From NCBI GenBank assembly GCA_030431525.1, contig JAUIJC010000004.1, forward strand, positions 62,001 to 126,000: 64,000 bases of DNA, in the 5' to 3' direction. Shown here piece by piece: positions 44,701 through 52,340 of the stretch. The notes under the pieces are model-generated. The model did no database searches, had not been told where the DNA came from, and saw only the letters and a program-made list of their open reading frames with translations. Each line of letters begins with the position of its first letter. Position 1 is the first letter of the stretch. The DNA is from Bacteroidia bacterium. Its GTDB lineage: Bacteria; Bacteroidota; Bacteroidia; Cytophagales; JAAEPT01. The position numbers and the translations under genes were made by a program.

Positions 44701-47700
44701 CAATGTCGTTTGGGCGCAGGATAATGATACCAGCTTCGCTTACGTGACTTTGACTGATTCAAACAGCACAAGTAATTGTCAGAATTTTGATACCGTAACG
44801 GTCATTGGAGTTCACTTCGAACTGGAAGCAGTGACCCAATACGACAGCCTTTGTTCTGGATTGGAAAACCAGTTGGAGGTGAATGTTGTGGATGACCAAA
44901 AAGGTCCATTGACTTATACTTGGTCACCAGCTGGTGATTTGGATGACGCTTCGATTTCCAACCCATTGGCAACTGTAAAGGCAACCACCACTTATAAGGT
45001 ATTGATAACCGACAACGGTACCGGTTGTGAGGCTGAAGATTCAGTTTCAGTGAGGGTCAATGACTTCCAAGCTGTGGCAGGGGATGCCAATGTGGTGGAC
45101 ACCATCATGGCTTGCTACGGTGTAAATGAAGTTTCGCTGAAAGCTATCAACACTTACGGCGGTGATGGCAACTACACCTATAAGTGGTCAAGTTCAGCCT
45201 CTGGCGCTGATGTGAAGGACGGAAGCTTGGATCTGGATCAGTTAATTGACAATGGCGTTTCCCGCCCATCTATCACCAAGGTTTCTTTGGAGGTGACTGA
45301 TGGCATCGGCTGTACTTCGAAAGATTCCCTGTATGTCGATTGGCGCAAAGCCTTGGTGGTAAATGCCGTTGACGATACACTTTATATCTGTACTCCAGAT
45401 GAAGCCGAGCTTATCCCAGGTGTGGTTCAGACAGGAGCCAATTACCATGTGGATTGGGTGCCTTCTTCTTCGGCTCCATCAAGTGTAATTGTTTCCAACA
45501 ACAAAGTCACTGCGCTTGATAATGATACCGCTCAAGTATATCTCCGCCTAACGGAGGTAAATCCTGATGGCGCATGTTTTGGCTACGATACGGTAACCGT
45601 GATTGGGGTCAACTTTGTGGTGGAAGCCACATCTCAGTTCGACAGCCTTTGTGCCGGTTTGGATTCCCAATTAGAAGTGGCAGTCGTGGATGACCAAAAA
45701 GGCCCATTGACTTATACTTGGACACCAAATGCTGATTTGGATGATGTAACTATTGCTAACCCAGTAGCGACCATCAATGCCACGACAACCTATAAGGCCG
45801 TGGTTACAGACCAAGGCACAGGTTGTGAGGCCGAGGATTCTGTCTTGGTAAAAGTCATCGAGTTTAAGGCGGTTGCCGGAGAGGCAGATATGCTCGATAC
45901 TTTGGTGGCTTGTTATGGCATCGAAGAAATGCAGGTGGATGCGTCCAATACTTTTGGAGGGGATGGCAACTACAACTTTACTTGGTCCACCTTGGAAGCT
46001 GATTTGACCCTTACAGATGAGGCAACGGTTTTGGCTAAGGTGAAAGACCAGTCAGTTACCCGTCCTCATTACTCCTTGATTCAGCTTGAAGTCACTGACG
46101 GCACAGGCTGTAAGGACAATGATTCCCTTTATGTGTACTGGAATTCTCAACTCACTTTAGATACCGACACTGTGGTGTATGTGTGTGTGGGCGAGAATGA
46201 CACTTTGAACACTTCCGTAACGGGAGGTGCAGGTTCTTATGAGTATGGTTTCATTGAGAATTCAGGCAGTCTTCCACTCGTATCGGATGTGGATGGACAA
46301 ATGATTATTGATGGAAGCCAAGCGCAGTCTCCTGTAACCATTACTCGTTTTGCGGAGGACCTTTATGGCTGTCCTTCGGATTCCATTGAGGTCGCCATTT
46401 CATTCCCAGAATTGAAAGGCGCATTGACATTGGATTACCCAGTGGTTTGTCCTGAAATCTCAGTGACTGCAAAAGTTGATCAGTTGGTGGCGGATGATGT
46501 TGCCAGTCTCAAATACAGCTGGGATGGAAGCACTTTTGGCTATGCCGATAGCTTGGTGTTCGACGCCCTGAATGACACGACGGTTCAAGTGGTTGTCAAA
46601 GACACGCTCCGCAATTGCATGACGCAAATGGATGTGGACTTGATGATCAAAGAATTGGTAACGGACATTGATACCAGCTACTACACCAAACTCTGTTTCG
46701 AGGATGAAATGATTTTGAGTTCGGTTTCAGATGGTGGTACTGGGGTGTACACTTATGAATGGAAGGAAGATGGAGTTGATTTCTTGTTGGATACAATCGC
46801 CCTTCAGGTGAATCCTCCAGCCCAAGGCTTGGACACAGCTTCCCGTTATTCATTGACTGTAAAAGACGAGACAGGCTGTACAGTTGAAGACTCCATCGAT
46901 GTTTATCGCAACCATGAAATCAAGGTTACTCTTGGTAGAATGGCAGATGTGTGTTTGGGTGATACCATCCAGTTGAGGGCTTCGGCTAAGGGCGGTTCAG
47001 GTGCTGATTCTTCTCTGACAGAATCTTGGGAAGATTTCGGGGTGTACAACATCATTCAAGAGGATACCCTTTGGAAGTTGATTGGTGATGAGGCTGACGA
47101 CTACTACGTCAGGGCAGTCTTCACGGACAGCTTGCTTCCACGTTGCTACGGCTTGTCGGCTTGGGATACGGTGGTTGTTCACAAACTTCCAGAAATGAGC
47201 TTGCCTGATACCTTAGCATTCTGTGAAAATGAATCTGTGCAAGTGAACCCAGTTGCCGAGGACAGCTTGACTTACCTCTGGTCAACGGGTAGCACGGATT
47301 CGATGATCGTTGTGAACCTTTCTGGTACTTATGATCTCTCCGTGACGGACTCCTTAACAGGTTGTTCGATTTCTGACACGGTTGAGGTGATTGAAAAGGA
47401 ATTGCCTGTCGTGACCTTGGATAGCTTGCCAGCTTATGCTTGCGGTGGCGTGCCATTGGCATTGACGGCATCAGCGAGCACAGTAGGAGGAACATACACT
47501 TGGGAGTTGGCTCAAGGAAAAGGCAGAATTGATTCCACTGGTTTGGGCCAGACCATTTATTGGCCAGAAATAGGCCAGACCACTTCTGTAGGAATCAGGG
47601 TGCTTTACGATGATGGCTGTGTGGCCTCAGATTCTTCAGGCATGGATGTAGCGCCAAACCCAGAGGTGGAGATTCTTGCTTCGGACACCTTGATTTCCTT

Positions 47701-48217
47701 TGCCAACAACCATGTCAACTACGAAGGAAATTTGCTTGTAGGGACTGATGTGACTTGGAACTGGGAATTCGAAGGAGGCGACTTGTTGGATGCCACCACG
47801 GTTGGCCCACATGACATTGCTTATGACATTGAAGGGACTTACCACACCACATTGACGGTGACTGAAAAGGAAACGGGCTGTGTGGATATGGATACCGTTC
47901 AAATCCGTTTGGCGGACATTCGCTTGGTGTATGTGCCAAATGCCTTCTCGCCATACGCAACCATGGCGGAGAACCAGACCTTGAAGGTCTATGGCACTGG
48001 ATTGTCAGACGAGAACTTCCGCTTCGTAGTCTATGACCGTTGGGGGCATGTCGTGTATGAAACAGACAGCTACGACGTGGCGAGCCAAGTGGGATGGGAT
48101 GGAACAGGCACGAATGGCGAAATGCAAGTGCTGGGTGTCTATACCTACGTCTTGGAAGGGCAGTACAATAACGGTATTTCCCTGTCACAGGCTGGCACGG
48201 TTAACCTGATGAAGTAA
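38798..48217 (+). CDS. Giant T9SS type B sorting-domain surface protein (3139 aa)
   Basis: Very large secreted protein, probably exported through the outer membrane by the T9SS with the adjacent PorP/SprF protein. Signal sequence ends near residue 38 (HVSVA); an ATG 11 codons in is an alternative start. Residues about 40-200 form a cohesin/CBM-like beta-sandwich. About 290-590 are NHL-type propeller repeats (SPQGIATDCDGNIFVSS, SPVGVAVDGQGRLFVSD). Diverged Ig/PKD-like domains follow, including five tandem units of about 265 residues (around 1215-2430), each opening with a YDSLC motif. The last 95 residues are a type B sorting domain (VPNAFSPY, FVVYDRWGHVVYET, LGVYTYVLEGQY). It is suited to adhesion or gliding, as SprB-like proteins are; function not proven. 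Confidence 0.9.
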   Translation: MGIAKTVLLLLMRFFKGHLIRLLLVVLGLTSLSHVSVANWNTFDYGLVLNANVQNDSLVIQLGVKDATDPFAFVGADLILGISNINHLDMANAKITDQGFWSQETFGPDFEPIVLGAVVPASPHELNVQIKVSNTVDLNMDPPPGFLAGPGTGLDSVFLAEVSIPLSKNCYNDFIVKYVKGKGAIMAWADFPQKVFDVSSQGNFGSVTVPGVSASAGFSGLEPEYCTSSFLSQLVPQVEGGVFSGNGVKYDVAGDFHYFDPYEAGEGTHQISYKICGKEQVETVQVYASPCNSTVSSATSSVAIASPQGIATDCDGNIFVSSRTISGDYVIYRIDNFGQKTEIVNNLNGAVGVSLDPSGNLYVVETVDDWVRKIDYNAGTDSYSKGATYSLLLGGELSADHDFLGLTIDDTHTFLYTSDSKADLIRELDLSNGNVRTVAGGGGEFTEIHHLAYDDGKLYVADKASYSIKEVDVASGVVTTVTGSTPGYSDGTLASAQFISPVGVAVDGQGRLFVSDDVTHVVRQVDYLNDEVTTIQGSAFSTISPGDLNGPTAVSAFIRGFVDIADTKNDEVRRVQIEDYLRNPFDSLNSDYCLNDLADTLNPTTVDGYYTSDAGLISKTADNNYWVFNPTVAGTHKLYFHHTLGVCKDSVEFEVNVHGLPVPNLGADYSICPPSLNKDTVSAGSSYTSYSWQFTPEGGGSTIALGTDTFEVVTDYGRFDLSVVDTNGCQGAGAVSVSGFAGVEFALAGEDTLCYGDSTEIEVIRSAGSTGPAYASYEWNTGETTSKITADATGEYVVKVTDNDGCWAYDTLALHVHDPIYVNIDSVDHLLRGKQKLEGDTLLICDFLNADYTFSAVASGGSGAFQYAWWIQAKDLVVLSPDLDTTKTSFDVTATSPIPRDAPIFLKATDVVSGCEVWDTVTLYLNSLEAEIIAQHNIICPGMIDTLEAQVIQGPSLQYNYKWTGDASSTGTATVKDSLAIIQTTNEGVKRYFLTVEDVDKKCRAKDTLEITVRKPVASLEVISDISCDSSMMVDMWGYNSEGVVPFTSGDALRYSWSIGSPSTSYFVAGDDSSSAVAIQGGTPGSTTKIYMGMTDSLGIELAKQGRADSLTCWAYDSAEVYWNPPMSVQATQDTFYICTPSSGQLLGNTATGGTPGYNHCWGFEGTAPATMTLDTLTGEISGIDNDTAQVIYHAYDKYYCYTADTVTAIAVSFQVEAVAKYDSICAGLGDSLFANVLNDGKGGFTYSWTPASNVDDASKMNPVATLQNTTTFEVEVTDAGTQCKATVSKEVEVIDFVAVAGANGVLDTLQTCFDQPTVKLDASNTYGGFGGNTFAWTSDDLQVLVADADSVIAEASDNGVVRPSYSLLRVNVQDSIGCKAEDSIVVAWNEQLQTVVSDTVYLCGGSAKQLTVNNTTGGVADYNYSWSLLTSNSASASIDASGNVSVMDNDTATVVVKAIDAVGCETTDTAVVIGLDFVVEATAQYDTTCAELDNVLDVSTANDGKGLFNYAWTPASSLDVTNSKNPVASPTATTMYKVLVTDLGTGCQAEDSVQVVIEDFIAVAGDLNVVDTIMACYGVNEVSLKATNTYGGDGNYTYNWSTSASGADVKNGTLDLDQLLDNGVSRPSISEVYLEVKDGIGCTSKDSLYVDWRKALVVNAVDDTLYICTPNEAVLIPGVVQTGANYHVKWLPSSSAPSSVNLSGNKVTALDNDTAQVYLQLREDNPDGACYGYDTVTVIGVNFEVEALTQYDSLCAGLENQLEVNVTDDQKGPLTYVWSPAGDLDDASIANPLATVNATTTYKALVTDNGTGCQAEDSVSVKVIDFQAVTGVDTLLACYGVDTLALDGTSTFGGDENYSFAWSTADANINIDDANQALAEVIDQGVTRPTQSTIYLDVTDGIGCTSRDSLVVDWREVLPLEAMDDTLYVCTPNSAQLEIKTVPTSGNYSLKWGMDASAPAGMYLSGNNVVWAQDNDTSFAYVTLTDSNSTSNCQNFDTVTVIGVHFELEAVTQYDSLCSGLENQLEVNVVDDQKGPLTYTWSPAGDLDDASISNPLATVKATTTYKVLITDNGTGCEAEDSVSVRVNDFQAVAGDANVVDTIMACYGVNEVSLKAINTYGGDGNYTYKWSSSASGADVKDGSLDLDQLIDNGVSRPSITKVSLEVTDGIGCTSKDSLYVDWRKALVVNAVDDTLYICTPDEAELIPGVVQTGANYHVDWVPSSSAPSSVIVSNNKVTALDNDTAQVYLRLTEVNPDGACFGYDTVTVIGVNFVVEATSQFDSLCAGLDSQLEVAVVDDQKGPLTYTWTPNADLDDVTIANPVATINATTTYKAVVTDQGTGCEAEDSVLVKVIEFKAVAGEADMLDTLVACYGIEEMQVDASNTFGGDGNYNFTWSTLEADLTLTDEATVLAKVKDQSVTRPHYSLIQLEVTDGTGCKDNDSLYVYWNSQLTLDTDTVVYVCVGENDTLNTSVTGGAGSYEYGFIENSGSLPLVSDVDGQMIIDGSQAQSPVTITRFAEDLYGCPSDSIEVAISFPELKGALTLDYPVVCPEISVTAKVDQLVADDVASLKYSWDGSTFGYADSLVFDALNDTTVQVVVKDTLRNCMTQMDVDLMIKELVTDIDTSYYTKLCFEDEMILSSVSDGGTGVYTYEWKEDGVDFLLDTIALQVNPPAQGLDTASRYSLTVKDETGCTVEDSIDVYRNHEIKVTLGRMADVCLGDTIQLRASAKGGSGADSSLTESWEDFGVYNIIQEDTLWKLIGDEADDYYVRAVFTDSLLPRCYGLSAWDTVVVHKLPEMSLPDTLAFCENESVQVNPVAEDSLTYLWSTGSTDSMIVVNLSGTYDLSVTDSLTGCSISDTVEVIEKELPVVTLDSLPAYACGGVPLALTASASTVGGTYTWELAQGKGRIDSTGLGQTIYWPEIGQTTSVGIRVLYDDGCVASDSSGMDVAPNPEVEILASDTLISFANNHVNYEGNLLVGTDVTWNWEFEGGDLLDATTVGPHDIAYDIEGTYHTTLTVTEKETGCVDMDTVQIRLADIRLVYVPNAFSPYATMAENQTLKVYGTGLSDENFRFVVYDRWGHVVYETDSYDVASQVGWDGTGTNGEMQVLGVYTYVLEGQYNNGISLSQAGTVNLMK
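42440..46140 (+). repeat. Five tandem ~265-residue repeats within the 3139-aa gene
   Basis: Copies of the motif encoding (Q/K)-(Y/F)-D-(S/T)-x-C begin at 42458, 43250, 44048, 44837 and 45635, i.e. spacings of 792, 798, 789 and 798 bases. Units contain LTYxWSPAGDLDD, TTTYKxLVTD, ACYGV, and CTSKDSLYVDW. Units two and four are especially close to each other over their second halves (e.g. around 43502 and 45089), which suggests an ancestral two-unit duplication. Confidence 0.9.
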
Positions 48218-48253
48218 TACAGCATTTAGAAACACTCATAAAACACTAAAGAG

Positions 48254-49318
48254 ATGAAGTCGCTGAAAAGCTTAATGGGCTGGTGGGCATTTTTAGGCCT
48301 GGCGCTGGTGGCGGGAAAAGGCATGGCACAGGATGCCACCTTTTCTCAGTTCTACGCCTCGCAACTGTACCTCAACCCGTCGTTGGCTGGCACGGAGAAG
48401 GAGGTGATGGGAACCCTCAACCATAGAAACCAATGGTCGTCTATTGTTGACCCGTATGTCACCTCTCAGTTGTCTGCCGTGGTGCCGTATTACAACCGTG
48501 ATGTCCGTCGGAAACACATCGGAGGTTTTGGGGTTTCCATTTACAGGGATCAGGCGGGAAGCGCTTCCCTGAGGACCTTGGGAGCAAACCTGAGTTTGGC
48601 TTACAACCTTCATTTGACCGATGATGAGTCCCAAGGCTTGAGTTTCGGAATGCAGGCGGGCATTGTCCAGAAAAGGATTGATGCAAATGCTTTGCAATGG
48701 GGGGAGCAGTTCAATCCGTTTGTAGGTTTTGATGCCAGCATTGAGTCGGGTGAGTACACTTTTAACCAGACCAGTTTCTACCCTGATTTCAGTGCTGGAA
48801 TAGTGTATTACTATGACGGCAACCAAACCAAGAGTTACCATCAGCAAAGGGATAAATTGAGCTGGTTCGTTGGAGCGTCGGCTTATCACCTGAACCGCCC
48901 GAATGAATCCCTTTTCGATGATCAGAAAAGCAATTTGCCAGTCCTGTGGCATTTCCATGGAGGCATGGATTTGCCAGTGAGTAATTCATTCACGCTGTCC
49001 CCGAATTTGTTGGTCAATCTTCAGAATCAGATGAACCAAGTCAACATGGGGCTTTATGGCACTTATACCTTGCCGATTAAGGTGATGGATCCGTTCACGC
49101 CAAACCAGTTGCTGGCGGGTTGTTGGTACAGGTTGGAGGACTCATTCATCTTTATGGCGGGTATTGGGGGCAAGGCCTACACTTTTGGCTTTAGCTATGA
49201 TTTGAACACCTCCAATCTGAGGTACAATACCAAGGGGCGCGGTGCCTATGAGTTCTCCTTGACGCTTCGTAGGGTGAATGACCGCAAGATGAAGCGTATC
49301 GCTACGCCAAGAATGTAA
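48254..49318 (+). CDS. PorP/SprF-family T9SS outer-membrane protein
   Basis: A 354-residue outer-membrane barrel of the PorP/SprF family. Signal peptide to about residue 25 (GKGMAQ), then the signature DATFSQFYASQLYLNPSLAGT, NHRNQWSSI, and alternating strands to the C-terminus. In Flavobacterium, SprF is needed for secretion or surface attachment of the neighbouring SprB adhesin; here the gene follows the 3139-aa type B cargo by 36 bases, so it is almost certainly its dedicated partner. It precedes a PorE-like gene by 40 bases. Confidence 0.93.
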   Translation: MKSLKSLMGWWAFLGLALVAGKGMAQDATFSQFYASQLYLNPSLAGTEKEVMGTLNHRNQWSSIVDPYVTSQLSAVVPYYNRDVRRKHIGGFGVSIYRDQAGSASLRTLGANLSLAYNLHLTDDESQGLSFGMQAGIVQKRIDANALQWGEQFNPFVGFDASIESGEYTFNQTSFYPDFSAGIVYYYDGNQTKSYHQQRDKLSWFVGASAYHLNRPNESLFDDQKSNLPVLWHFHGGMDLPVSNSFTLSPNLLVNLQNQMNQVNMGLYGTYTLPIKVMDPFTPNQLLAGCWYRLEDSFIFMAGIGGKAYTFGFSYDLNTSNLRYNTKGRGAYEFSLTLRRVNDRKMKRIATPRM

Positions 49319-49358
49319 TCTGTTTATAATTGATACCAACCAGCAGAATTCCAATACA

Positions 49359-52268
49359 ATGAATTCAGTGAAATATTTTAGGGCATTTTGGGTGATTGCC
49401 CTCAGTTTTTTGCTTTCGACAGCCTTTGCCCAGCCGAGTGGAAGAGATGTGAATCTTGGGGACAAACTCTTTAAGGTGGAGGATTACTTCCATGCCAAGG
49501 AGTATTACCTCAAGGCCATGGAGGAGAACCCTGAGGACCTTTACCTGTTGTATCAGGTGGCAGAATGTCATCGATTGATCTATGCCTATGATGAGGCGCA
49601 GGAGGGCTACCACAAAGTAATGACCTTGGACCAAGGGCAGAAGTATCCACTGGCAAGGTATTACTATGCTCAAATGCTCAAGGACAATGGTCAGTTTGAT
49701 CAGGCCGAAAAGCAGTATGAGGATTTCTTAACCTCCTATAGTCAAACTGCAGGTGAGGTCAACTTTATGGAGATGGCCAGCTTGGAGCGAGAGGGCTGTT
49801 TGTTGGCCCTTGAGGAGTTGAAGCGTCCACGTCAGGATTTCAAATTCCAAAACTTGGGCGAGCCAATTAACTCTACAAATTCGGATTTCTCTACGGCGCT
49901 TTATTTGAATGACACTTCCATTGTCATTGCCTCGGACAGGATTTTGGAAAAGAACCAAGAAATCTATGGGCGCTATGGTGGAGCTTTCTTGGATAACTAT
50001 CGCTTTGATAAGAACGATAGCATGTGGGTGGATTTGTCCCATGAAAGCCAAAGCAAGTTTGAGCGGGTGAACAGTAAGTTCAATGATGGTACAGGTGTCT
50101 TTACCCCAGACCAAAGCAAGTATTATTTCACGCGTTGCGATGACGCCAATAAAGAGGCGGTAGAGTGCGCCATTTATGTGACCAGCCAAAAGGATGGGAA
50201 ATGGCAGTCTGCTGAAAAGCTGAATAAAAACATTAACCTACCTGGCTATTGGAATGCTCAGCCAAGTTTGAGTGCTACAGGTGATACGCTGTACTTCTCT
50301 TCCAAGCGTCCTGGTGGCCAAGGAATGCACGATATCTGGTATGCTGTATTGGAGAATTCGGACGAGGAAGATAATTGGGGAGAGGCCGTGAACATGGGCA
50401 AGGAGATCAACACTCCTTATGCTGATGTTTATCCTTATTACTATGCCCCAGAAAAGCTGTTGTTCTTTTCTTCCAATGGCCGAGAGGGTTTTGGTGGATT
50501 GGACATTTTCTTGGCGAGAGGGGAGAACTTGGATACGATTCGTAACCTTGGTTTGCCGTTCAACTCCCACCGCGAGGATTTTGGTTTTGTGTTGGGTGAC
50601 ACTGTCGGTTACATGTCTTCGAACCGTGTTGGCGGATTAGGCGGTGATGACATCTATACGTTCAACATCGAGAGTATGGAGGCTTTGATCACCGAAATCG
50701 AGCGTGACACCTTGGGTGAGATTGATTTGATTACAATCCGTGGAAAAATCTACGATAAGGATAACAATCCTGCAGTAGGTGTGGGCGTATTGCTGACTGA
50801 TACCACTGGAAAAGTATTAAAGCGAACACTTACGAATGATCAGGGTGAGTTTGTCTTTGCGGACCTTCCTGCTGATAAGGATTATAGGGTATTGCTCGAA
50901 CAGCCAGACAACAGCTTATTTACGGATGAGCAATACAAACTGGATAGTCTTCAGATTGAAGGAAGCAAGAATGAGAACTTCATTGTCTCTGATGACCAGA
51001 GCGGTCCGATTTCTATCTCTGGAGTGATTGTCGATGATGATGGCAATCCAGTTGCAGATGTGGGTGTTGGCTTGTTTGATCAAGAAGGCAACCAATTGAA
51101 GCGAACCAATACTGATGAAGATGGCGCCTTTGTCTTCAGTGATTTGGATCCTTCAAAAGCTTACAAGGTTGAAGTGCTGGACGATGGTAATTACCATGTG
51201 GAAGGTGTCAGGGTAGATGTGGCTAAAGGGCAGGTGAATACCACTTCTTTGGCGGTAGCGGAGCAAGGCTTGATTTCATCCAAGGTTCTTTTTGAAAACA
51301 TCTATTTCGACTACGATAAGTCTTTCCTTAGGCCGGAGGCCAAAAAAGTCTTGGACGAGTTGGTCGCCTATGCCAAGAAGAATCCAAAGCTCAAGCTTGA
51401 AATTAATGGGCATACGGATTCTCAGGGAACCAATGACTATAACTTGAACTTGGGACTGAAGCGTGGTAACACGGCTTACAATTATTTGATTGCCAAAGGT
51501 CTTTCCCGAAGTAATATTGTCGTGAATACCATTGGCGAGTCCAACCCAATTGCTTCTAACAGTGATGCCTCTGGCCGAAGCTTGAACCGCCGAGTAGAGT
51601 TTTATGTGGTTGGCGGTGGTGCTTACCAGTCTAAGGCTCGTGCTTATGTGGTGCCACCACGCACTTCTTTGCGTGATGTTGCCCGTCGATTCAATATGTC
51701 TGAGCAAGAGTTGAAGGAGTTGAATGACATTAAGGATGACGAGGTGAAAAGTTACCGTCCACTTCGTGTCAAGAATGCTGAGGAAAGTGAAGGGGAAGCT
51801 GAGGAGCAAGATTCCACTACTAAGAAGACTTTTACCGTAACGGCAAAAGGATATAACAAAGGGGTGCTCTATGCAGAGTATGATGGCTCTGGCTATTATC
51901 AGGTAATGCCTAAAAACACACTCTCTTCGATTGCCAAGGTTTGTGGAACGCAAGTGGAAGACATCAAGCGCTGGAACCAGTTGAACAAAAACAGGATTTT
52001 TGTCGGTCAAGTGCTTCGCGTGGCAGAGAACGTTAAGATGACTCCAGATGAGTTCGTTCGTACCCACAGGGTAGAAATGGGCGATTACTCCATGGATCAA
52101 CATGGGAATGCTCAAGTTGTGGATTATCAGGACTATAAGGTTAGGGAGGGAGATACCTTCTATTCGGTGGCAAAACGCTACCAAATGACCTTTGAGCAAC
52201 TCCGTAAGGCAAACCAGTTAGAGCATTATTCTTTGACTCCAGGCACGACCATCAAGGTGAGAAAGTAA
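49359..52268 (+). CDS. PorE-like OmpA-family protein with TPR, PD40 and LysM-like segments
   Basis: A 969-residue envelope protein. Order: signal peptide (to about residue 25, STAFAQ, no lipobox cysteine); TPRs (about 30-150); PD40 beta-propeller (about 165-440); two carboxypeptidase-regulatory-like domains (about 465-540 and 548-620); an OmpA peptidoglycan-binding domain (about 640-755, IYFDYDKSFLRPEA, INGHTDSQGTNDYN, NRRVEFYV); then three LysM-like segments (about 763-790, 850-892, 925-969, e.g. YKVREGDTFYSVAKRYQM). The middle part matches the PorE plan of TPR, propeller, CRD and OmpA; the LysM-like tail adds a second means of holding the cell wall. Last gene of the operon; terminator follows. 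Confidence 0.92.
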   Translation: MNSVKYFRAFWVIALSFLLSTAFAQPSGRDVNLGDKLFKVEDYFHAKEYYLKAMEENPEDLYLLYQVAECHRLIYAYDEAQEGYHKVMTLDQGQKYPLARYYYAQMLKDNGQFDQAEKQYEDFLTSYSQTAGEVNFMEMASLEREGCLLALEELKRPRQDFKFQNLGEPINSTNSDFSTALYLNDTSIVIASDRILEKNQEIYGRYGGAFLDNYRFDKNDSMWVDLSHESQSKFERVNSKFNDGTGVFTPDQSKYYFTRCDDANKEAVECAIYVTSQKDGKWQSAEKLNKNINLPGYWNAQPSLSATGDTLYFSSKRPGGQGMHDIWYAVLENSDEEDNWGEAVNMGKEINTPYADVYPYYYAPEKLLFFSSNGREGFGGLDIFLARGENLDTIRNLGLPFNSHREDFGFVLGDTVGYMSSNRVGGLGGDDIYTFNIESMEALITEIERDTLGEIDLITIRGKIYDKDNNPAVGVGVLLTDTTGKVLKRTLTNDQGEFVFADLPADKDYRVLLEQPDNSLFTDEQYKLDSLQIEGSKNENFIVSDDQSGPISISGVIVDDDGNPVADVGVGLFDQEGNQLKRTNTDEDGAFVFSDLDPSKAYKVEVLDDGNYHVEGVRVDVAKGQVNTTSLAVAEQGLISSKVLFENIYFDYDKSFLRPEAKKVLDELVAYAKKNPKLKLEINGHTDSQGTNDYNLNLGLKRGNTAYNYLIAKGLSRSNIVVNTIGESNPIASNSDASGRSLNRRVEFYVVGGGAYQSKARAYVVPPRTSLRDVARRFNMSEQELKELNDIKDDEVKSYRPLRVKNAEESEGEAEEQDSTTKKTFTVTAKGYNKGVLYAEYDGSGYYQVMPKNTLSSIAKVCGTQVEDIKRWNQLNKNRIFVGQVLRVAENVKMTPDEFVRTHRVEMGDYSMDQHGNAQVVDYQDYKVREGDTFYSVAKRYQMTFEQLRKANQLEHYSLTPGTTIKVRK

Positions 52269-52286
52269 ATTGTCAATTTTGGAATC

Positions 52287-52319
52287 AGAGGCTGTTCATT
52301 CGGACAGCCTCTTTTTTTT
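52287..52319 (+). terminator. Rho-independent terminator of the T9SS operon
   Basis: AGAGGCTGTTC / GGACAGCCTCT stem with a short loop followed by eight T. Confidence 0.95.
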
Positions 52320-52340
52320 GGTTTTGGTTAACTTGTGACT

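Noticed and set aside
48293-48958. A 221-residue open frame opposite the PorP/SprF gene
   Set aside because: Antisense to a clear family member; composition rich in arginine, histidine and leucine typical of shadow frames.
51276-52199. A 307-residue open frame opposite the PorE-like gene
   Set aside because: Complete shadow of a well-supported gene; no signal peptide or domain recognised.
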